Part shown: positions 36,459-52,871 of the stretch, in pieces
Numbering within the stretch: the first letter of the stretch is position 1
Layout of the letters: each line of letters starts with the position of its first letter
NCBI RefSeq assembly: GCF_018326285.1
Contig: NZ_AP023362.1
Coordinates: forward strand, 4,154,001 to 4,218,000
Origin: Mycolicibacterium sp. TY81
GTDB taxonomy: Bacteria > Actinomycetota > Actinomycetes > Mycobacteriales > Mycobacteriaceae
Length of the DNA stretch: 64,000 nt
Reading direction: 5' to 3'
Program-made: the position numbers and the translations under genes
The notes under the pieces: model-generated
Told to the model about the DNA's origin: nothing
What the model saw: only the letters and a program-made list of their open reading frames with translations
Database searches by the model: none

Positions 36459-37202
36459 CTACGGATCGCGGCGGGTGACCACCACGAGCGCCAGCATGAA
36501 CACCGCCGCCGCAACCGCGGCGAAGTAGAGGGCCGCGCCGGCGGGCCCCCACCACAACGAGAACGTCTGGAACCAGGGGGTCTTGGTGAAGGTGTACGCG
36601 TTCCCGAAGGGCAGCCACGGCCCGACTCGTGCGCCGACCTGAGGCAGCGCGCCGAGCACCGGCTCCACGACGAACGGCATCAACACCACCACTGCGACCA
36701 CTGCCGCGGCGTGCCGCAACAAGCCACCCAGTCCGACTGCCAGAACCGCTCCCAGCACGGCATACAGGGACATCGCACCGATGGCGCGCCATACCTCGGT
36801 GCTCGCGAAGGACAACTCATTCCCCTGCTCGGCGGTCACCAATGACGCCGCGAACGCGATCGAACCCGCCACCATGAGCGCGGTGACGACAGCGGAAAGC
36901 GCCGCCATCACAATCGCTTTCGCCGCCAGCGCCCACGCTCTGTTGGGGGTGGCCAGGAACGTCGTGCGGATCATGCCGGAGCGGTATTCACCGGTGACCG
37001 ACATCGCGGACAGGATCATCAGCACCGGCACGCCGAAGACACTGACGCCGATGGCCGCCCGCTCCGGCTTGAGCACCCCGTGGGGACCCAGCGCGGCCGC
37101 CTGGATCGCGGCGAAACCCAGCCCCAGAACCACCACCGCCAGGATGAGCCAGATCGGCGATCGCGTGGTCTGCAGCTTGATCCGTTCGGCGTTGATGGTC
37201 AT
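36459..37202 (-). CDS. ABC-2 type transporter permease
   Basis: 247 residues with about six hydrophobic segments (IWLILAVVVLGLGFAAIQAA, AIVMAALSAVVTALMVAGSI, LYALGAVLAVGLGGLL-type, FAAVAAAVFMLALVVV). The MSVTGEYRSGMIRTTFLATP region is typical of ABC-2 permeases linked to single ATPase subunits. Its ATG overlaps the ATPase stop by 4 bp, so the two form one transporter. Likely exports a lipid, peptide or drug; substrate not evident. Confidence 0.87.
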   Translation of the reverse strand: MTINAERIKLQTTRSPIWLILAVVVLGLGFAAIQAAALGPHGVLKPERAAIGVSVFGVPVLMILSAMSVTGEYRSGMIRTTFLATPNRAWALAAKAIVMAALSAVVTALMVAGSIAFAASLVTAEQGNELSFASTEVWRAIGAMSLYAVLGAVLAVGLGGLLRHAAAVVAVVVLMPFVVEPVLGALPQVGARVGPWLPFGNAYTFTKTPWFQTFSLWWGPAGAALYFAAVAAAVFMLALVVVTRRDP

Positions 37203-38107
37203 GGCGCACCCACTGCCCGGTAGTCGACGGCGTCGTCGGTCAGTCGCATGTACGCCTCCTCCAACGAGGCCTGCTGGGCGGCCAGTTCGTGCAGCACGAT
37301 TCCGTGGCCGGCAGCCAACTCCCCCACCTGCTCCGTCGAGATTCCGCGAACCAGCAGCACGCCGTCCGCCAATTGCGCCGACGCGTCCTGCGCCGTCAGC
37401 AACTCTTGAAGACGCTCCAACTGGGGGCTACGCACCCGGATGGTGTCGCTCCCGGAGCTGGTCAGGAACTCCGCCATGGTGCTCGAGCTGATCAACTGTC
37501 CACGCCCGATCACCAGCAGCCGGTCCGCGGTGTTCGCCATCTCGGCCAGCAGATGACTGGACACCAACACCGTCCGGCCCTCAGCTGCCAAGTCGCGCAT
37601 GAGCGTCCGAATCCACCTGATGCCCTCGGGGTCCAGCCCGTTCACCGGTTCGTCGAACAGCAGCACTTCGGGATCACCCAACAGCGCCACCGCAATGCCC
37701 AACCGCTGCGACATCCCGAGCGAGAATGTGCCGGCCTGCTTACCCGCGACATCGGCCAATCCGACAATGTTCAGCACTTCGTCGACACGGGACTTCGGCA
37801 GCTTGTTGCTGGCGGCCAGCCACCGCAGGTGGGCGCGGGCCGTGCGGTTGGGATGCACCTGACGGGCATCGAGCAGGGCGCCGACGCTGCGCAGCGGATG
37901 CTTGAGTTCGTGATAAGTCTTGCCGAGCACCGTCGCGGTGCCGGAGGTCGGTCTGTCCAGCCCGACGATCATGCGCATCGTCGTCGACTTGCCGGCGCCG
38001 TTCGGCCCGAGGAAACCGGTGACGAAACCGGGCTCGACCGAACAGGTCAAATCATCGACGGCACGCTTGCGCCCGAAAACCTTTGTCAAACCCGTCAGCT
38101 GGATCAT
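37199..38107 (-). CDS. ABC transporter ATP-binding protein
   Basis: 302 residues. Walker A GPNGAGKST near residue 35, signature FSLGMSQRLG near 130, Walker B VLLFDEPVNGLD near 150 and the switch His in VLVSSHLL. This is the DrrA/NatA-like class that pairs with ABC-2 permeases. The C-terminal ~90 residues are the usual family extension. It is first of the two-gene unit, 34 bp behind the SGNH hydrolase gene, so read-through from the thi operon is possible. Confidence 0.93.
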   Translation of the reverse strand: MIQLTGLTKVFGRKRAVDDLTCSVEPGFVTGFLGPNGAGKSTTMRMIVGLDRPTSGTATVLGKTYHELKHPLRSVGALLDARQVHPNRTARAHLRWLAASNKLPKSRVDEVLNIVGLADVAGKQAGTFSLGMSQRLGIAVALLGDPEVLLFDEPVNGLDPEGIRWIRTLMRDLAAEGRTVLVSSHLLAEMANTADRLLVIGRGQLISSSTMAEFLTSSGSDTIRVRSPQLERLQELLTAQDASAQLADGVLLVRGISTEQVGELAAGHGIVLHELAAQQASLEEAYMRLTDDAVDYRAVGAP

Positions 38108-38141
38108 CGCCGGACAACCCCCTTGCCTGATGGCACCGCCA

Positions 38142-39865
<1,724 letters not shown>

Positions 39866-39872
<7 letters not shown>

Positions 39873-40876
39873 AGTGCCACCTTCTCTCTCGCATCGCCGG
39901 CCAGCAGTTCCGAAACCCGTTGCGCGGTCCACGCGGACAGCAGAAAACCGTTGCGACCGTGACCGGTGGCCGCCAGGGTGCGGTCATCGAGCCAGCCCAC
40001 GATCGGCAGCCCGTCCGGAGTCATCGGCCGCAGTCCCGCAGCGCATTCGGCCAGTTCGTATTCGCCGAGCGCGGGTATCACCGCGCAGGCGTCATCAAGA
40101 ATGTCCCGCACGCCGGTGACCGAAGGCGCGGTGTCGCGGCCGTGCTCGTACTGCGTGGCACCCGCGACCACACCGTCCGCACGGGGCACCAGATACACCT
40201 GCCGGCCGTGCACCCGGGCGCGAATCACCCTCTGCGGCACCGGCATACAGCCCTTGCGCCACCGCAGCCGCAGAATCTCGCCCTTCACCGGACGCACCGG
40301 CAACCCGGGCCACAGCGCCGGGGCGTCGATGCCGTTGGCCAGCACGGTGATGTCGGCGTCGCGCGTCTCGTCCAGTGACTCCACCGGGCCGGCCCACTGC
40401 ACACCCAGGCGGTCGCAGTGCGCGATCAGACCCTCGACGACCAGCCGGTTGTCGACGGCCAGTTCGGTCTCCGCGCGGAAGCCGTGCCGAATCCCGTGCG
40501 CCAGCAGCGGTTCGACGTCGCGCGCGGCAGTGGTCACCGTGACGGGATGCCCCTGCGCCGCCAGCCATTCGGCGACGGTACGCACGTCGGCGGCATCTGC
40601 CCGGTCGACCGCCACCACCAGCGAGTCGCGGGCCGTCACCACGTCGTCGGGCAGGCCGTCGAGGAAGCCGTCGTGCCACAACGCCAAGGAGTCCAGCCCC
40701 AGCTGCAACTGGTCCTGCTCCCCCGGCCAGCCCTCGGAGTGCGGCGCGAGCATGCCGCCGGCCACCCACGACGCACCGGGGTCGCCGGTCCGGTGCACGC
40801 GCACCGACCAGCCGTCCAGCGCGGCGCGGCGCGCCACGGCCAGACCGATGACGCCGCCGCCGACGACAGCAAGCAT
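39866..40876 (-). CDS. thiO: Glycine oxidase ThiO
   Basis: 336 residues. FAD-binding start [19 protein letters not shown] and the DAO-type C-terminus ([29 protein letters not shown]). It oxidises glycine to the imine used by ThiG. The ATG at 40876 has GGGAGGAAGGG just upstream, part of the riboswitch 3' end; an upstream in-frame codon at 40900 lies inside the aptamer and was rejected. Confidence 0.94.
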
Positions 40877-40879
40877 GTC

Positions 40880-40970
40880 CCTTCCTCCCTTCGCCGGCAT
40901 GATCCGGATCAGGTGTGACGGTAAGGGCAGGCGACCCCACTCTCAGCCCCCGGTCCCGGGACTCCCGTGT
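40880..40970 (-). promoter_or_regulatory. TPP riboswitch upstream of thiO
   Basis: On the minus strand the aptamer parts read GGGAGTCCCGGGACC, GGGGCTGAGAGTGGGG, then CCCTTACCGTCACACCTGAT, CCGGATCATGCCGGCG and AAGGGAGG. This is the classical THI box in order. Its end overlaps the thiO ribosome site, so TPP binding should hide the site and lower translation of thiO-thiS-thiG. Confidence 0.93.
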
Positions 40971-41003
40971 TGCGGCGTCCACGGTAGTCGTTACCGTCGC
41001 GCT

Positions 41004-41675
41004 GTGTCTAAAGCCACCCAGCGTCTGCAGTCCGCTTCCCTCTATCTGTGCACCGACGCCCGCCGGGAGCGCGGTGACCTGGCCGAGTTCGCCGACGCGG
41101 CACTCGCCGGCGGCGTGGACATCATCCAGTTGCGCGACAAGGGCTCGGCCGGTGAGGCGCGGTTCGGCCCGCTCGAGGCCAAGCAGGAACTCGAAGCGCT
41201 CGAGGTACTCGCCGACGCCGCCCGCCGGCACGGCGCGCTGTTCGCGGTGAACGACCGCGCCGACATCGCCCGCGGCGCGCACGCCGACGTGCTGCACCTG
41301 GGCCAGGACGATCTGCCGCTGCAGCTGGCCCGCGACATCGTCGGGCCCGATCCGTTGTTCGGCCGCTCGACGCACGACGAGCAACAGCTGGCCGTCTCGG
41401 TGACCGAGGACGTCGACTACTTCTGCGTCGGCCCGTGCTGGCCGACGCCGACCAAGCCGGGCCGCACCGCGCCCGGCCTGGATCTGGTCCGGGCGGCGGC
41501 CGCGACCGGGACCGACAAACCCTGGTTCGCCATCGGCGGCATCGACCTGGCGCGGGTCCCCGAGGTGGTGGCCGCCGGTGCGCGGCGCATCGTGGTGGTC
41601 CGGGCGATCACCGCGGCCGAGGACCCGGCCGCGGCGGCCCGGGCACTCAAGCAAGCGCTGCCGGTCACGAACTGA
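41004..41675 (+). CDS. thiE: Thiamine-phosphate synthase ThiE
   Basis: 223 residues, TIM barrel. [14 protein letters not shown] starts the domain; [31 protein letters not shown] and [16 protein letters not shown] are the substrate-binding blocks for HMP-PP and thiazole phosphate. The GTG at 41004 fits the family length; the upstream open frame antisense to thiO is a shadow. It is divergent from thiO. It overlaps the 3' end of mutT3 by 11 bp. Confidence 0.94.
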   Translation: MSKATQRLQSASLYLCTDARRERGDLAEFADAALAGGVDIIQLRDKGSAGEARFGPLEAKQELEALEVLADAARRHGALFAVNDRADIARGAHADVLHLGQDDLPLQLARDIVGPDPLFGRSTHDEQQLAVSVTEDVDYFCVGPCWPTPTKPGRTAPGLDLVRAAAATGTDKPWFAIGGIDLARVPEVVAAGARRIVVVRAITAAEDPAAAARALKQALPVTN

Positions 41676-42159
41676 GCGGGATACCCGCCGTCACACTGCG
41701 CAGCTGTTCCCAGCTGGCGGCGAATCCGGGATGCAGCGGCAACGACGCGACGTCGTCCTCGGAGACCCACCGCAGTTCGACGCTCTCGCGGTTGGGCACC
41801 GTCTCGAGTTGTTCGGGCGCGTCGGCGATCACCGTGGTGTAGGTCCACACCTCGCCGAGCGCGATCGCGGTGACGACCGTGGTCCGGACCGTCAGCTGCT
41901 CGGCCCGCAGGCCGGCCTCTTCATAGGCCTCGCGGACCGCGGCCTCCTCGACGGTCTCGTGGCTGTCGCGCGCGCCACCCGGCAGTGCCCAGGTGCCGCC
42001 CTGATGGCTCCACGGCGCGCGGTACTGCAGCAGCACCGCCGCTCCGCCACCCGGCTGCGGCGCCCGCAGCAGAAGTCCGGCCGCGCCGTGGCGACCCCAG
42101 AAGTGGGAGCCGTCAGCCGCGAGCACCCATCCGTCACCGTCGCCCTGCACGAATCCCAC
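41665..42159 (-). CDS. mutT3: NUDIX hydrolase MutT3-like
   Basis: 164 residues. A complete Nudix box, [20 protein letters not shown] followed by AG, sits in the middle (Gx5Ex7REUxEExGU). Family members clean up oxidised or otherwise altered nucleoside di/triphosphates. Named by position next to thiE and glnX as in M. tuberculosis (Rv0413); substrate not tested. Divergent from glnX. Confidence 0.88.
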   Translation of the reverse strand: MGFVQGDGDGWVLAADGSHFWGRHGAAGLLLRAPQPGGGAAVLLQYRAPWSHQGGTWALPGGARDSHETVEEAAVREAYEEAGLRAEQLTVRTTVVTAIALGEVWTYTTVIADAPEQLETVPNRESVELRWVSEDDVASLPLHPGFAASWEQLRSVTAGIPLSS

Positions 42160-42292
42160 AATAAGGACTCCGCGGAAGATTTGGGCACCGGGCCGACCGG
42201 GAATCCACCCCCTACACGCCGCAAGCTCTTAGACTTCTATTAAACGAGTTCGGCAGGGTCAACGGCTCAGGAAAGTTGAGGTCGGCGCACAC

Positions 42293-43605
42293 GTGACGGT
42301 GGAGTTGGCGCACCCTTCAACCGAGCCCGTGGTGTCTCGGACTCCCGGGACCCCCACGCCCACTCGATGGTGGTTCATGTGGACCACGCCCGGCCGCATC
42401 CTGCTCATCGGATTGATGCTCGCCAGCCTGGTCCTCGCCTGCGCGTTCGCCACCTCGACCACGATCCACGCCCGCCAGCAGGCCCTGACCACGGTGCTCG
42501 ACCACACCGAGCCGCTGGCGTTCGCGGCCGGCCAGCTCTACACCACACTGTCGATCGCCGACGCCGCCGCCGCCACGGCCTTCATCGCGGGCTCGGAGCC
42601 GGTGGATCTCCGGCAGCGCTACGAGCAGGCGATCACCGACGCCGCGGTCGCGGTCACCGCCGCGTCCAGCGGCCTGACCGACGAGCCCATGGTGAAGGTG
42701 CTCGGCCACATCAATGCCGAGCTGGCGGTCTACACCGGCCTCGTGGAGACGGCCCGGACCAACAACCGCGCAGGCAACCCGGTGGGTTCGTCGTACCTGT
42801 CCGAGGCATCGTGGCTGATGCAGACGCAAATCCTGCCCGACGCCCAGCGGCTCTACGAGAACACGTCGGCACGCGTGAACTCAGAGACCAGCGGCTCGTC
42901 GCAGGTGCCCGCGCCGGTGATCCTGGTGGTCGCCGCGACGCTGATGTTCGGCTTCTTCTCGAACCGCTGGCTGGCCCAGCACACCCGCCGGCGCGTCAAC
43001 ATCGGGTTCGTCGCCGGCGGCATGGCGGTGCTGATCATGATCATCTGGATCGGCGCGACCCTCATCATCTCGACCACGGACACCCGCCACGCCCGCAACG
43101 CGGCGGCATCGCTGCAAACGGTGACGAGCATGGCCATCACGGCGCAGCAGGCACGGGCAGACGAGACGCTGTCGCTGATCCGCCGCGGTGACGAGAGCGT
43201 CCGCAAGCAGTCCTACTACCGCCGCATCGACGGCCTCCAGCAGCAGCTGGCGGATTACCTGCGCCGCCCTGATGCGATCGGCAAGAAGGACCTGGAGGGC
43301 GCCGATCAGCTGATCCGCCGCTGGCGCGCCGCCGACGACCGGATCAACGCCTACATCTCCACCGGCAATTACCAGTCCGCCACCCAGGTGGCCCTGGGCA
43401 CCAGCGAAGATGATTCGACACCGGCCTTCGACAAGCTCGACGAGGCGCTGTCCAAGGCCATCGACGAAAGCCGCAAGCAGCTGCGCAGCGACATCCTGAA
43501 CGGACGCCAGGCCCTGTCCGGCGCGACGGTCGGCGCGGCGGCATTGAGCTTCGCCGCGGCACTCGCGGTGGCGCTCGGGCTGTGGCCGAGGTTGAGTGAA
43601 TACCG

Positions 43606-43609
<4 letters not shown>
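42293..43609 (+). CDS. glnX: GlnX-like membrane sensor protein (Rv0412c family)
   Basis: 438 residues. Two sets of transmembrane helices (ILLIGLMLASLVLACAFATS; VILVVAATLMFGFFS; GGMAVLIMIIWIGATLIIST; a C-terminal SFAAALAVALGLW) bracket long helical extracytoplasmic regions that resemble four-helix sensor domains. In M. tuberculosis GlnX links the amino-acid-binding lipoprotein GlnH to the kinase PknG. Here the order glnX-glnH-pknG with ATGA overlaps is conserved, supporting the same role. The GTG start is tentative. Confidence 0.87.
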
Positions 43610-46859
<3,250 letters not shown>

Positions 46860-46894
46860 GTTGGCGTTGCACAGCAGCGTGATCGGGCGCCGGG

Positions 46895-47740
46895 TCACCG
46901 GTAACGGTCACGCAGCTGGGGATCGTTCTGCCACCAGAGTCCGCTCGACGGCGCCTCGAGTGCCAGCTCGGGAGCGTCCAATTCGGCATCGACCTCAGCC
47001 GCCTTGCGTCGTTCGTCAGAGCCCAGGGCGCGCATCAGCAGCAGGATGAACGGCACGCCCACGACGTCACCCAGAATCCACAGGATTCCGGCACCGTAGC
47101 TCTGGTCCTGGCGGATGGTCGGTCCGGAGTCGCGGTGCAGGCCGGCGTAGTAGTCGTGGGCGATCACCGGGCCCAGCCACAACACCAGTCCGAGAATGCC
47201 GTCACCGAGCCCTTCGGCCACGCTGATCCCGATGGACAGCAGCGGCGGGTAGCGCCGCGGCACCGGGTCGACCTGCAGGCGGGCGTAGAAGTAGCCGAAC
47301 CCGATGCCCAGCAGGACAATTCGCGTCAGCGACGCGAGCGGACCGGTCATCGAGGCGACGTACCACGGCGTCAGATACAGCAGCCACGGCGTCACCAGCA
47401 TCAGCACCGAGGTCACCGGCGGTGACAGGAGTACGCGCGCGACAACGGAATTCAGCACCGGGTCGAGTACTGCGCCCACCGTCGACACCGGCCGGCTCAG
47501 CGCCAGGAAGAACGGCACCACGTACAGCAGGAGCAGGACCTGCAGCGCGCGTACCCAGAACAGCAACGGCGCATAGACCGCGACGGGGCCGAGGGTCGCC
47601 ACCGCCCAGACCGCGATGGCGATACCGAGGCACCACCATTGGGCCCGGGACATGCGTCGGCGGAGCCCGACCAGCGCGCCGACGCCGAGCAGTGTCAGCA
47701 TCACGGCGACGGGGTCGAACGTCCCGGTCAGTAAGGGCAC
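46895..47740 (-). CDS. CtaG-family (caa3-type assembly-like) membrane protein
   Basis: 281 residues with about seven hydrophobic segments. Motifs WVRALQVLLLLYVVPFFLAL, VTPWLLYLTPWYVASM and a histidine in GPVIAHDYYAGLHRD match the cytochrome c oxidase assembly factor CtaG family. These proteins are thought to deliver copper to oxidase; in actinobacteria many copies have unknown roles. It converges with pknG and is 35 bp upstream of ackA on the same strand direction. Confidence 0.82.
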   Translation of the reverse strand: MPLLTGTFDPVAVMLTLLGVGALVGLRRRMSRAQWWCLGIAIAVWAVATLGPVAVYAPLLFWVRALQVLLLLYVVPFFLALSRPVSTVGAVLDPVLNSVVARVLLSPPVTSVLMLVTPWLLYLTPWYVASMTGPLASLTRIVLLGIGFGYFYARLQVDPVPRRYPPLLSIGISVAEGLGDGILGLVLWLGPVIAHDYYAGLHRDSGPTIRQDQSYGAGILWILGDVVGVPFILLLMRALGSDERRKAAEVDAELDAPELALEAPSSGLWWQNDPQLRDRYR

Positions 47741-47775
47741 GAGCGCAAGCTACGCCCCGACCCTGGCAGGTTCCT

Positions 47776-48900
47776 TCAGTCCACCTGGCAGACGTCGACG
47801 CAGGCGCGCGCGATGGCCAGTTCTTCGTTGGTGGGGATGACCAGCACGCTGACCGGTGAGCTGTCGGAGGAGATCCGCCGGGCGCCGCGGTTCGGGGAGA
47901 GGTTGCGCTCCTCGTCGACCTCGATACCGAGTGCCAACAACCCGGCCAGCGCATCGCGGCGGACCGCGGCGTCGTTCTCCCCCACCCCGGCGGTGAAGGT
48001 GATGACGTCGGCTCCACCCAGCAGCGCCAGGTATCCGCCGATGTACTTGCGCAGCCGGTGGATGTAGACGTCGTACGCCAGCTGGGCCGCACCGTCACCC
48101 GCATCCATCCGCTTGTGCAGCTCGCGGAAATCGGTGGCGCCACCCAACCCCGATACGCCCGAGTGGCGGTTCAGCAAGACGTCGATGTCCTCGACCGACA
48201 TCCCGGCGGTGCGGGACAGGTACATGATGATGCCGGGGTCGACGTCGCCGGAGCGCGTCCCCATCACCAGACCCTCCATCGGCGTCATCCCCATCGAGGT
48301 GTCGATCGGCCGGCCACCGGCGATCGCCGACGCCGACGCCCCGTTACCGAGATGCAGGACAACCTGATTCACCGATTCGAGGGGCAGGCCGAGGAACTGC
48401 GCGGCCTGCTCGCTGACGTACTGGTGTGACGTGCCGTGGAAGCCGTACCGGCGAATGTGCCACTTGTCGGCCACATCCCGGTCGATCGCATACTCGGCGG
48501 CCGCGGCGGGCAGGTTATGAAAGAAGGCCGTGTCGAACACCGCGACATGCGGAACATCCGGCAGCAGCTTGCGGGCCGCGTTGATGCCCAGCAGTCCCGG
48601 CGGATTGTGCAGCGGCGCCAGCGGGGCCAGCTCTTCGATTTCGGCGATCAGCTCGTCGCCGATCAGAGTCGGCCGGTAGAACCGCCGGCCACCATGCACA
48701 ACGCGGTGACCGACACACGCGATCTCGCCGGCCGACACCCCGGCCGCACTCACCGCATCGAAGACCTCCTGCAAGGCCTTCGGGTAGTCGTCCACCCGCT
48801 CGATCACGCCGTCAGCCAGCGACTCTCCCGAAGCCGGTTGCACCAGGCGGTATTTCACCGACGACGAGCCGCAGTTGAGTACCAGTACCGGCCCGCTCAT
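47776..48900 (-). CDS. ackA: Acetate kinase AckA
   Basis: 374 residues. [14 protein letters not shown] is the N-terminal ATPase-fold signature, [11 protein letters not shown] the phosphate-binding loop and [15 protein letters not shown] the conserved acetokinase block. It interconverts acetyl phosphate and acetate with ATP. Start ATG 48900 overlaps the pta stop by 4 bp; an open frame that extends to 49650 is a shadow of pta. Confidence 0.96.
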   Translation of the reverse strand: MSGPVLVLNCGSSSVKYRLVQPASGESLADGVIERVDDYPKALQEVFDAVSAAGVSAGEIACVGHRVVHGGRRFYRPTLIGDELIAEIEELAPLAPLHNPPGLLGINAARKLLPDVPHVAVFDTAFFHNLPAAAAEYAIDRDVADKWHIRRYGFHGTSHQYVSEQAAQFLGLPLESVNQVVLHLGNGASASAIAGGRPIDTSMGMTPMEGLVMGTRSGDVDPGIIMYLSRTAGMSVEDIDVLLNRHSGVSGLGGATDFRELHKRMDAGDGAAQLAYDVYIHRLRKYIGGYLALLGGADVITFTAGVGENDAAVRRDALAGLLALGIEVDEERNLSPNRGARRISSDSSPVSVLVIPTNEELAIARACVDVCQVD

Positions 48901-50996
48901 TTCGCTCCTTGAGCCTGAATCGCCGTGATGGCAACGGTATTGACGATGTCTTCGACCAGCGCGCCGCGGGACAGGTCGTTCACCGGCTTGTTCAGGCCCT
49001 GCAGCACCGGGCCGATCGCAATGGCCCCGGCGCTGCGCTGCACGGCCTTGTAGGTGTTGTTGCCGGTGTTCAGGTCCGGGAAGATCAGCACCGTCGCGCG
49101 GCCGGCGACCGGCGAATCCGGCATCTTGGTCGCGGCCACCGACGGCTCTACCGCGGCGTCGTATTGGATGGGCCCTTCGACCAGCAGCTCCGGTGCCCGG
49201 TTGCGGACCAATTCCGTTGCCGCCCTGACCTTGTCGACGTCGGCACCGGTCCCCGAATCGCCCGTCGAGTAGGACAGCATGGCCACGCGCGGCTCGATGC
49301 CGAACTGCGCGGCGGTCTGCGCCGAGCTGATCGCGATGTCGGCCAGCTGCTCGGACGTCGGATCCGGCACGATGGCGCAGTCGCCGTAGGCCAGGACCCG
49401 ATCTGCCAGGCACATCAGGAAGATGCTCGACACCGTCGAGATGTCGGGCGCGGTGCGGATGATCTCGAATGCCGGCCGCACCGTGTGCGCCGTGGTGTGC
49501 GCGGCGCCGGACACCATGCCGTCGACCATGTTGTTGTGCACCAGCATGGTGCCGAAATACGAGACATCGTGGATGATCTCGCGGGCCTGCTCGAGGGTCA
49601 CGCCCTTCTTCTTGCGCAGTTCGGCGTACTGCGCCGCGAACTGGTCGCACAGCTCGCTGGTACGCGGATCGAGCACCACGGCGGCCGACAGGTCCAGGCC
49701 CAGTTCGGCGGCCCGCGCCCGCACCGCCGACTCATCGCCGAGGATCGTGAGGTCGGCAACGGAACGGGCGAGCAGCCGGCTCGCCGCGCGCAGAATCCGG
49801 TCATCGTCGCCTTCGGGCAGCACAATGCGCCTGCGGTCCGCGCGGGCCCGGTCCTGCAGCTGGTGCGTGAACATCTGCGGCGTGACGACCGACGGGATCG
49901 GAACCGCAAGCTGGGCAAGCAGATCCGCGACATCCACGTGCTCGTCCATCAAGGCCAGCGCGGTGTCGACCTTGCGCAGCGACGTCGCCGTCACCCGACC
50001 CTTCGCCGTCGACGCGGCGCGGGCGGTGTCATAGGTACCCAGATCCGTGGCCACGATCGGCAGCCGCAGGCCAAGGCCCGCAACCAGTTTGGCGATCGAC
50101 GGGTGCAACGGCAGCCCGCCGTTGAGGATGAGACAGGAGATCGACGGAAAGCCGTCCGCCGCATGGGCACTGGCGATGGCCAGCACCACATCGGAGCGGT
50201 CGCCCGGCGTGATGACGGCCATGGAATCCCGCAGCCGCTCCAGACAGTGTTCGGCCGTCATGCCGGCGACCATCATTCCCATGACCTCGCGGGTCAGCAG
50301 CTCTTCGTCACCGCTGATCAATGTCCCCTGCACCGCATCGCGCAGCTCGGCGACCGTCGGCGCCGCCAGCAACGGCTCCTCCGGCAGCACATAGCTTTTC
50401 GGCGTGAACCGCTGCAGCGCGGCGGCCACGTCAGCGAGTTCGTCTGGAGCGCAGCGGTTGGCGACCACCGCAGCGGTGTGCGCGTGCTGAGCCGCGAGCT
50501 CGGCCAGGCACAGCTCGACCACGTGGGCCACCTCGGCGGGTGTGCGATCAGCGGCACGCACCGAGAGCAACACGGGCGCACCGAGATTCACGGCGATGCG
50601 CGCGTTCATCGACAACTCGCTGGGCGAGGCGACGTCGGTGTAGTCGCTGCCGACGATCACCACCGCTCCGCACTTGTCCGCGACGCGGTGGTAGCGGTCG
50701 ACGATGTCGGCGATCGCCGCATCGGGATCGTCGTGCAACTGCTGGTAGGTGACGCCGGCACAGTCGTCGTACTCCAGGCCTGCGGTGCTGTGCGCGAGCA
50801 ACAGCTCCAGGATGTAGTCGCGGTCGGACCCCGCGCGCACGATCGGGCGGAAGACCCCGACATTGGCGACCGTGGCCGCCAGTCGGTGCAACAGCCCTAG
50901 CGCGATGGTCGACTTGCCGGTGTCGCCTTCGGGTGAAGCGATATAGATCGCGGATGAGCGCTCGCGCGAAGACCATGTTCGGGTGGCGTCTGGCAC
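48897..50996 (-). CDS. pta: Phosphate acetyltransferase Pta
   Basis: 699 residues, the long form. The N-terminus has a P-loop-like module ([19 protein letters not shown]) and a DRTGG domain in the middle; the C-terminal ~330 residues are the catalytic PTA_PTB domain ([20 protein letters not shown] ... [20 protein letters not shown]). It makes acetyl phosphate from acetyl-CoA, feeding AckA. The two genes are coupled by overlap. Same order as in M. tuberculosis. Confidence 0.96.
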   Translation of the reverse strand: MPDATRTWSSRERSSAIYIASPEGDTGKSTIALGLLHRLAATVANVGVFRPIVRAGSDRDYILELLLAHSTAGLEYDDCAGVTYQQLHDDPDAAIADIVDRYHRVADKCGAVVIVGSDYTDVASPSELSMNARIAVNLGAPVLLSVRAADRTPAEVAHVVELCLAELAAQHAHTAAVVANRCAPDELADVAAALQRFTPKSYVLPEEPLLAAPTVAELRDAVQGTLISGDEELLTREVMGMMVAGMTAEHCLERLRDSMAVITPGDRSDVVLAIASAHAADGFPSISCLILNGGLPLHPSIAKLVAGLGLRLPIVATDLGTYDTARAASTAKGRVTATSLRKVDTALALMDEHVDVADLLAQLAVPIPSVVTPQMFTHQLQDRARADRRRIVLPEGDDDRILRAASRLLARSVADLTILGDESAVRARAAELGLDLSAAVVLDPRTSELCDQFAAQYAELRKKKGVTLEQAREIIHDVSYFGTMLVHNNMVDGMVSGAAHTTAHTVRPAFEIIRTAPDISTVSSIFLMCLADRVLAYGDCAIVPDPTSEQLADIAISSAQTAAQFGIEPRVAMLSYSTGDSGTGADVDKVRAATELVRNRAPELLVEGPIQYDAAVEPSVAATKMPDSPVAGRATVLIFPDLNTGNNTYKAVQRSAGAIAIGPVLQGLNKPVNDLSRGALVEDIVNTVAITAIQAQGAK

Positions 50997-51025
50997 TGAG
51001 TCAGCCTATCGAGCCCGGCCGCGCG

Positions 51026-52036
51026 TCAGCCGAGTTTGCGGAGGCGGGGCTCCAGGTCGGTCTTGAACAGCTCCAGGAACCGGCCCTGGTCCTGCCGCGG
51101 GTCGTGGAACACCAGGTGGTTCAGGCCCCAGTCGACGTACTGCTTGACCTTCTCGACGGCTTCGTCGGGGTCAGACGCCACGATCCACCGCTTGGCGACC
51201 TGCTCGATGGGCAGCGCGTCGGCGGCTGCCTCCATCTCGATCGGGTCGTCGATGGAGTGCTTCTGCTCGGCGGTCAGCGACAGCGGCGCCCAGAACCGGG
51301 TGTTCTCCAGAGCCAGTTCGGGATCCGGGTCGTACGAGATCTTGATCTCGATCATCCGGTCGATGTCGTCGGGGTTCTTGCCCGCGGCCTCGGCGCCCTC
51401 GCGCATGGCGGGGATGAGCTTGTCCTTGTACAGCTCCTCGCCCTTGCCCGAGGTGCAGATGAAGCCGTCGCCGGCGCGGCCGGCGTATTTGGCCACCTGC
51501 GGCCCGCCCGCGGCGATGTAGATCGGGATACCGCCCTCGGGCACGTCGTAGATCGAGGCGCCCTTGGTCTTGTAGTACTCGCCCTCGAAGTCGACGCGGT
51601 CGCCGAGCCACAGCTCACGCATCAGGCGCACCGACTCGCGCAGCCGCGCGTAGCGCTCCTTGAACTCGGGCCATTCACCTTCATAGCCGGTGGCGATCTC
51701 GTTGAGCGCCTCACCGGTGCCGATACCCAGGAAGATCCGATCCGGGTACAGACAGCCCATCGTCGCGAACGCCTGCGCGATGACCGCCGGGTTGTACCGG
51801 AACGTCGGCGTCAGGACCGAAGTGCCCAGGACCAGCCGCTCGGTACGCTCGCCCACCGCGGTCATCCAGGCCAGGGAGAACGGGGCGTGGCCCCCGGTGT
51901 GGCGCCACGGCTGGAAGTGGTCACTGACGGTGGCGCTGTCCATGCCCGCCGCCTCGGCGGCCACCGCCAGCTCGACGAGTTCACGCGGGGCGAACTGCTC
52001 CGCCGACGCCTTGTATCCCAGTCTGAGTTCAGCCAT
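51026..52036 (-). CDS. fgd1: F420-dependent glucose-6-phosphate dehydrogenase
   Basis: 336 residues of luciferase-like TIM-barrel fold. Start [20 protein letters not shown], then [20 protein letters not shown] with the active His, and [24 protein letters not shown] F420-binding region ([20 protein letters not shown]). It oxidises glucose-6-phosphate and reduces cofactor F420, the main F420 reductant in mycobacteria and needed for activation of nitroimidazole drugs. It lies behind pta and divergent from the hydrolase gene, as in M. tuberculosis. Confidence 0.97.
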   Translation of the reverse strand: MAELRLGYKASAEQFAPRELVELAVAAEAAGMDSATVSDHFQPWRHTGGHAPFSLAWMTAVGERTERLVLGTSVLTPTFRYNPAVIAQAFATMGCLYPDRIFLGIGTGEALNEIATGYEGEWPEFKERYARLRESVRLMRELWLGDRVDFEGEYYKTKGASIYDVPEGGIPIYIAAGGPQVAKYAGRAGDGFICTSGKGEELYKDKLIPAMREGAEAAGKNPDDIDRMIEIKISYDPDPELALENTRFWAPLSLTAEQKHSIDDPIEMEAAADALPIEQVAKRWIVASDPDEAVEKVKQYVDWGLNHLVFHDPRQDQGRFLELFKTDLEPRLRKLG

Positions 52037-52122
52037 GAGTCCCGTTCCTGTTCGTCGCCTCTGCCGCGGCCCTTTGCGCCTCGCGGGCGCAATTTCATTT
52101 CTACTCTGCCTACACTCGCGTC

Positions 52123-52860
52123 ATGGCGGCAGCCCTGAGCGCGATCTCCGACAACATCCACTTCGCCCAGACCGACCTGGTGAACTGGACCCTGGTCAGC
52201 GATGACAGCGGGGTGATCCTGATCGACGCGGGTTTTCCCGGCCAGCGCGACGACGTCCTGCGTTCCCTGCGTGACCTGGGTTTCGAAACCGGCGATGTGC
52301 GGGCGATCCTGCTCACCCACGCGCACGTCGACCACCTCGGCTCGGCCATCTGGTTCGCCAAAACCCATGGGACGCCGGTGTTCTGCCACGGCGCCGAGGT
52401 CGGCCACGCCAAACGCGAGTTTCTGGAACAGGTTTCACCGACGGATCTGCTGGCGCGCGCCTGGAACCCGCGGTACCTGGCCTGGTCCATGAAGATCATC
52501 GGCAAGGGCGCGCTGGTGCGCGAGGGCATCCCCACCGCGCAGGCACTCACCGAGGACGTCGCGGCGACGCTGCCGGGCAGCCCGCAGGTGATCCCGAGCC
52601 CGGGGCACACCGGTGGGCACTGCTCGTACGTGTTCGGCGACGTGCTGGTCGCCGGCGACGCCGTGGTCACCGGTCACCCACTCATCACCAAGGGCGGCCC
52701 CCAGCTGCTCCCGCACATCTTCAATCACGACGACGCGGCGTGTGAACGCAGCCTGTCGGCGCTCGGCCTGCTGGACACCCAGGTGCTGCTGCCCGGCCAC
52801 GGACCGGCGTGGCGGGGACCGGTGCGGGAGGCGGCTGAACTGGCGTTGCAGCGGGTCTGA
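52123..52860 (+). CDS. Metallo-beta-lactamase-fold hydrolase (Rv0406c-like)
   Basis: 245 residues. The zinc motif LTHAHVDHLGSA (HxHxDH), later PGHTGGHCSYV and AGDAVVTGHP give the metal ligands, and LLPGHGPAW the last His. The fold covers glyoxalase II, lactonases and others; the substrate is unknown. The same gene stands opposite fgd1 in M. tuberculosis. The 86-bp divergent gap should hold both promoters. Confidence 0.88.
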   Translation: MAAALSAISDNIHFAQTDLVNWTLVSDDSGVILIDAGFPGQRDDVLRSLRDLGFETGDVRAILLTHAHVDHLGSAIWFAKTHGTPVFCHGAEVGHAKREFLEQVSPTDLLARAWNPRYLAWSMKIIGKGALVREGIPTAQALTEDVAATLPGSPQVIPSPGHTGGHCSYVFGDVLVAGDAVVTGHPLITKGGPQLLPHIFNHDDAACERSLSALGLLDTQVLLPGHGPAWRGPVREAAELALQRV

Positions 52861-52871
52861 CGCCGCCGGCG

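Noticed and set aside
48909..50900. 663-aa plus-strand ORF
   Set aside because: Antisense shadow of pta in high-GC DNA; no recognisable domain.
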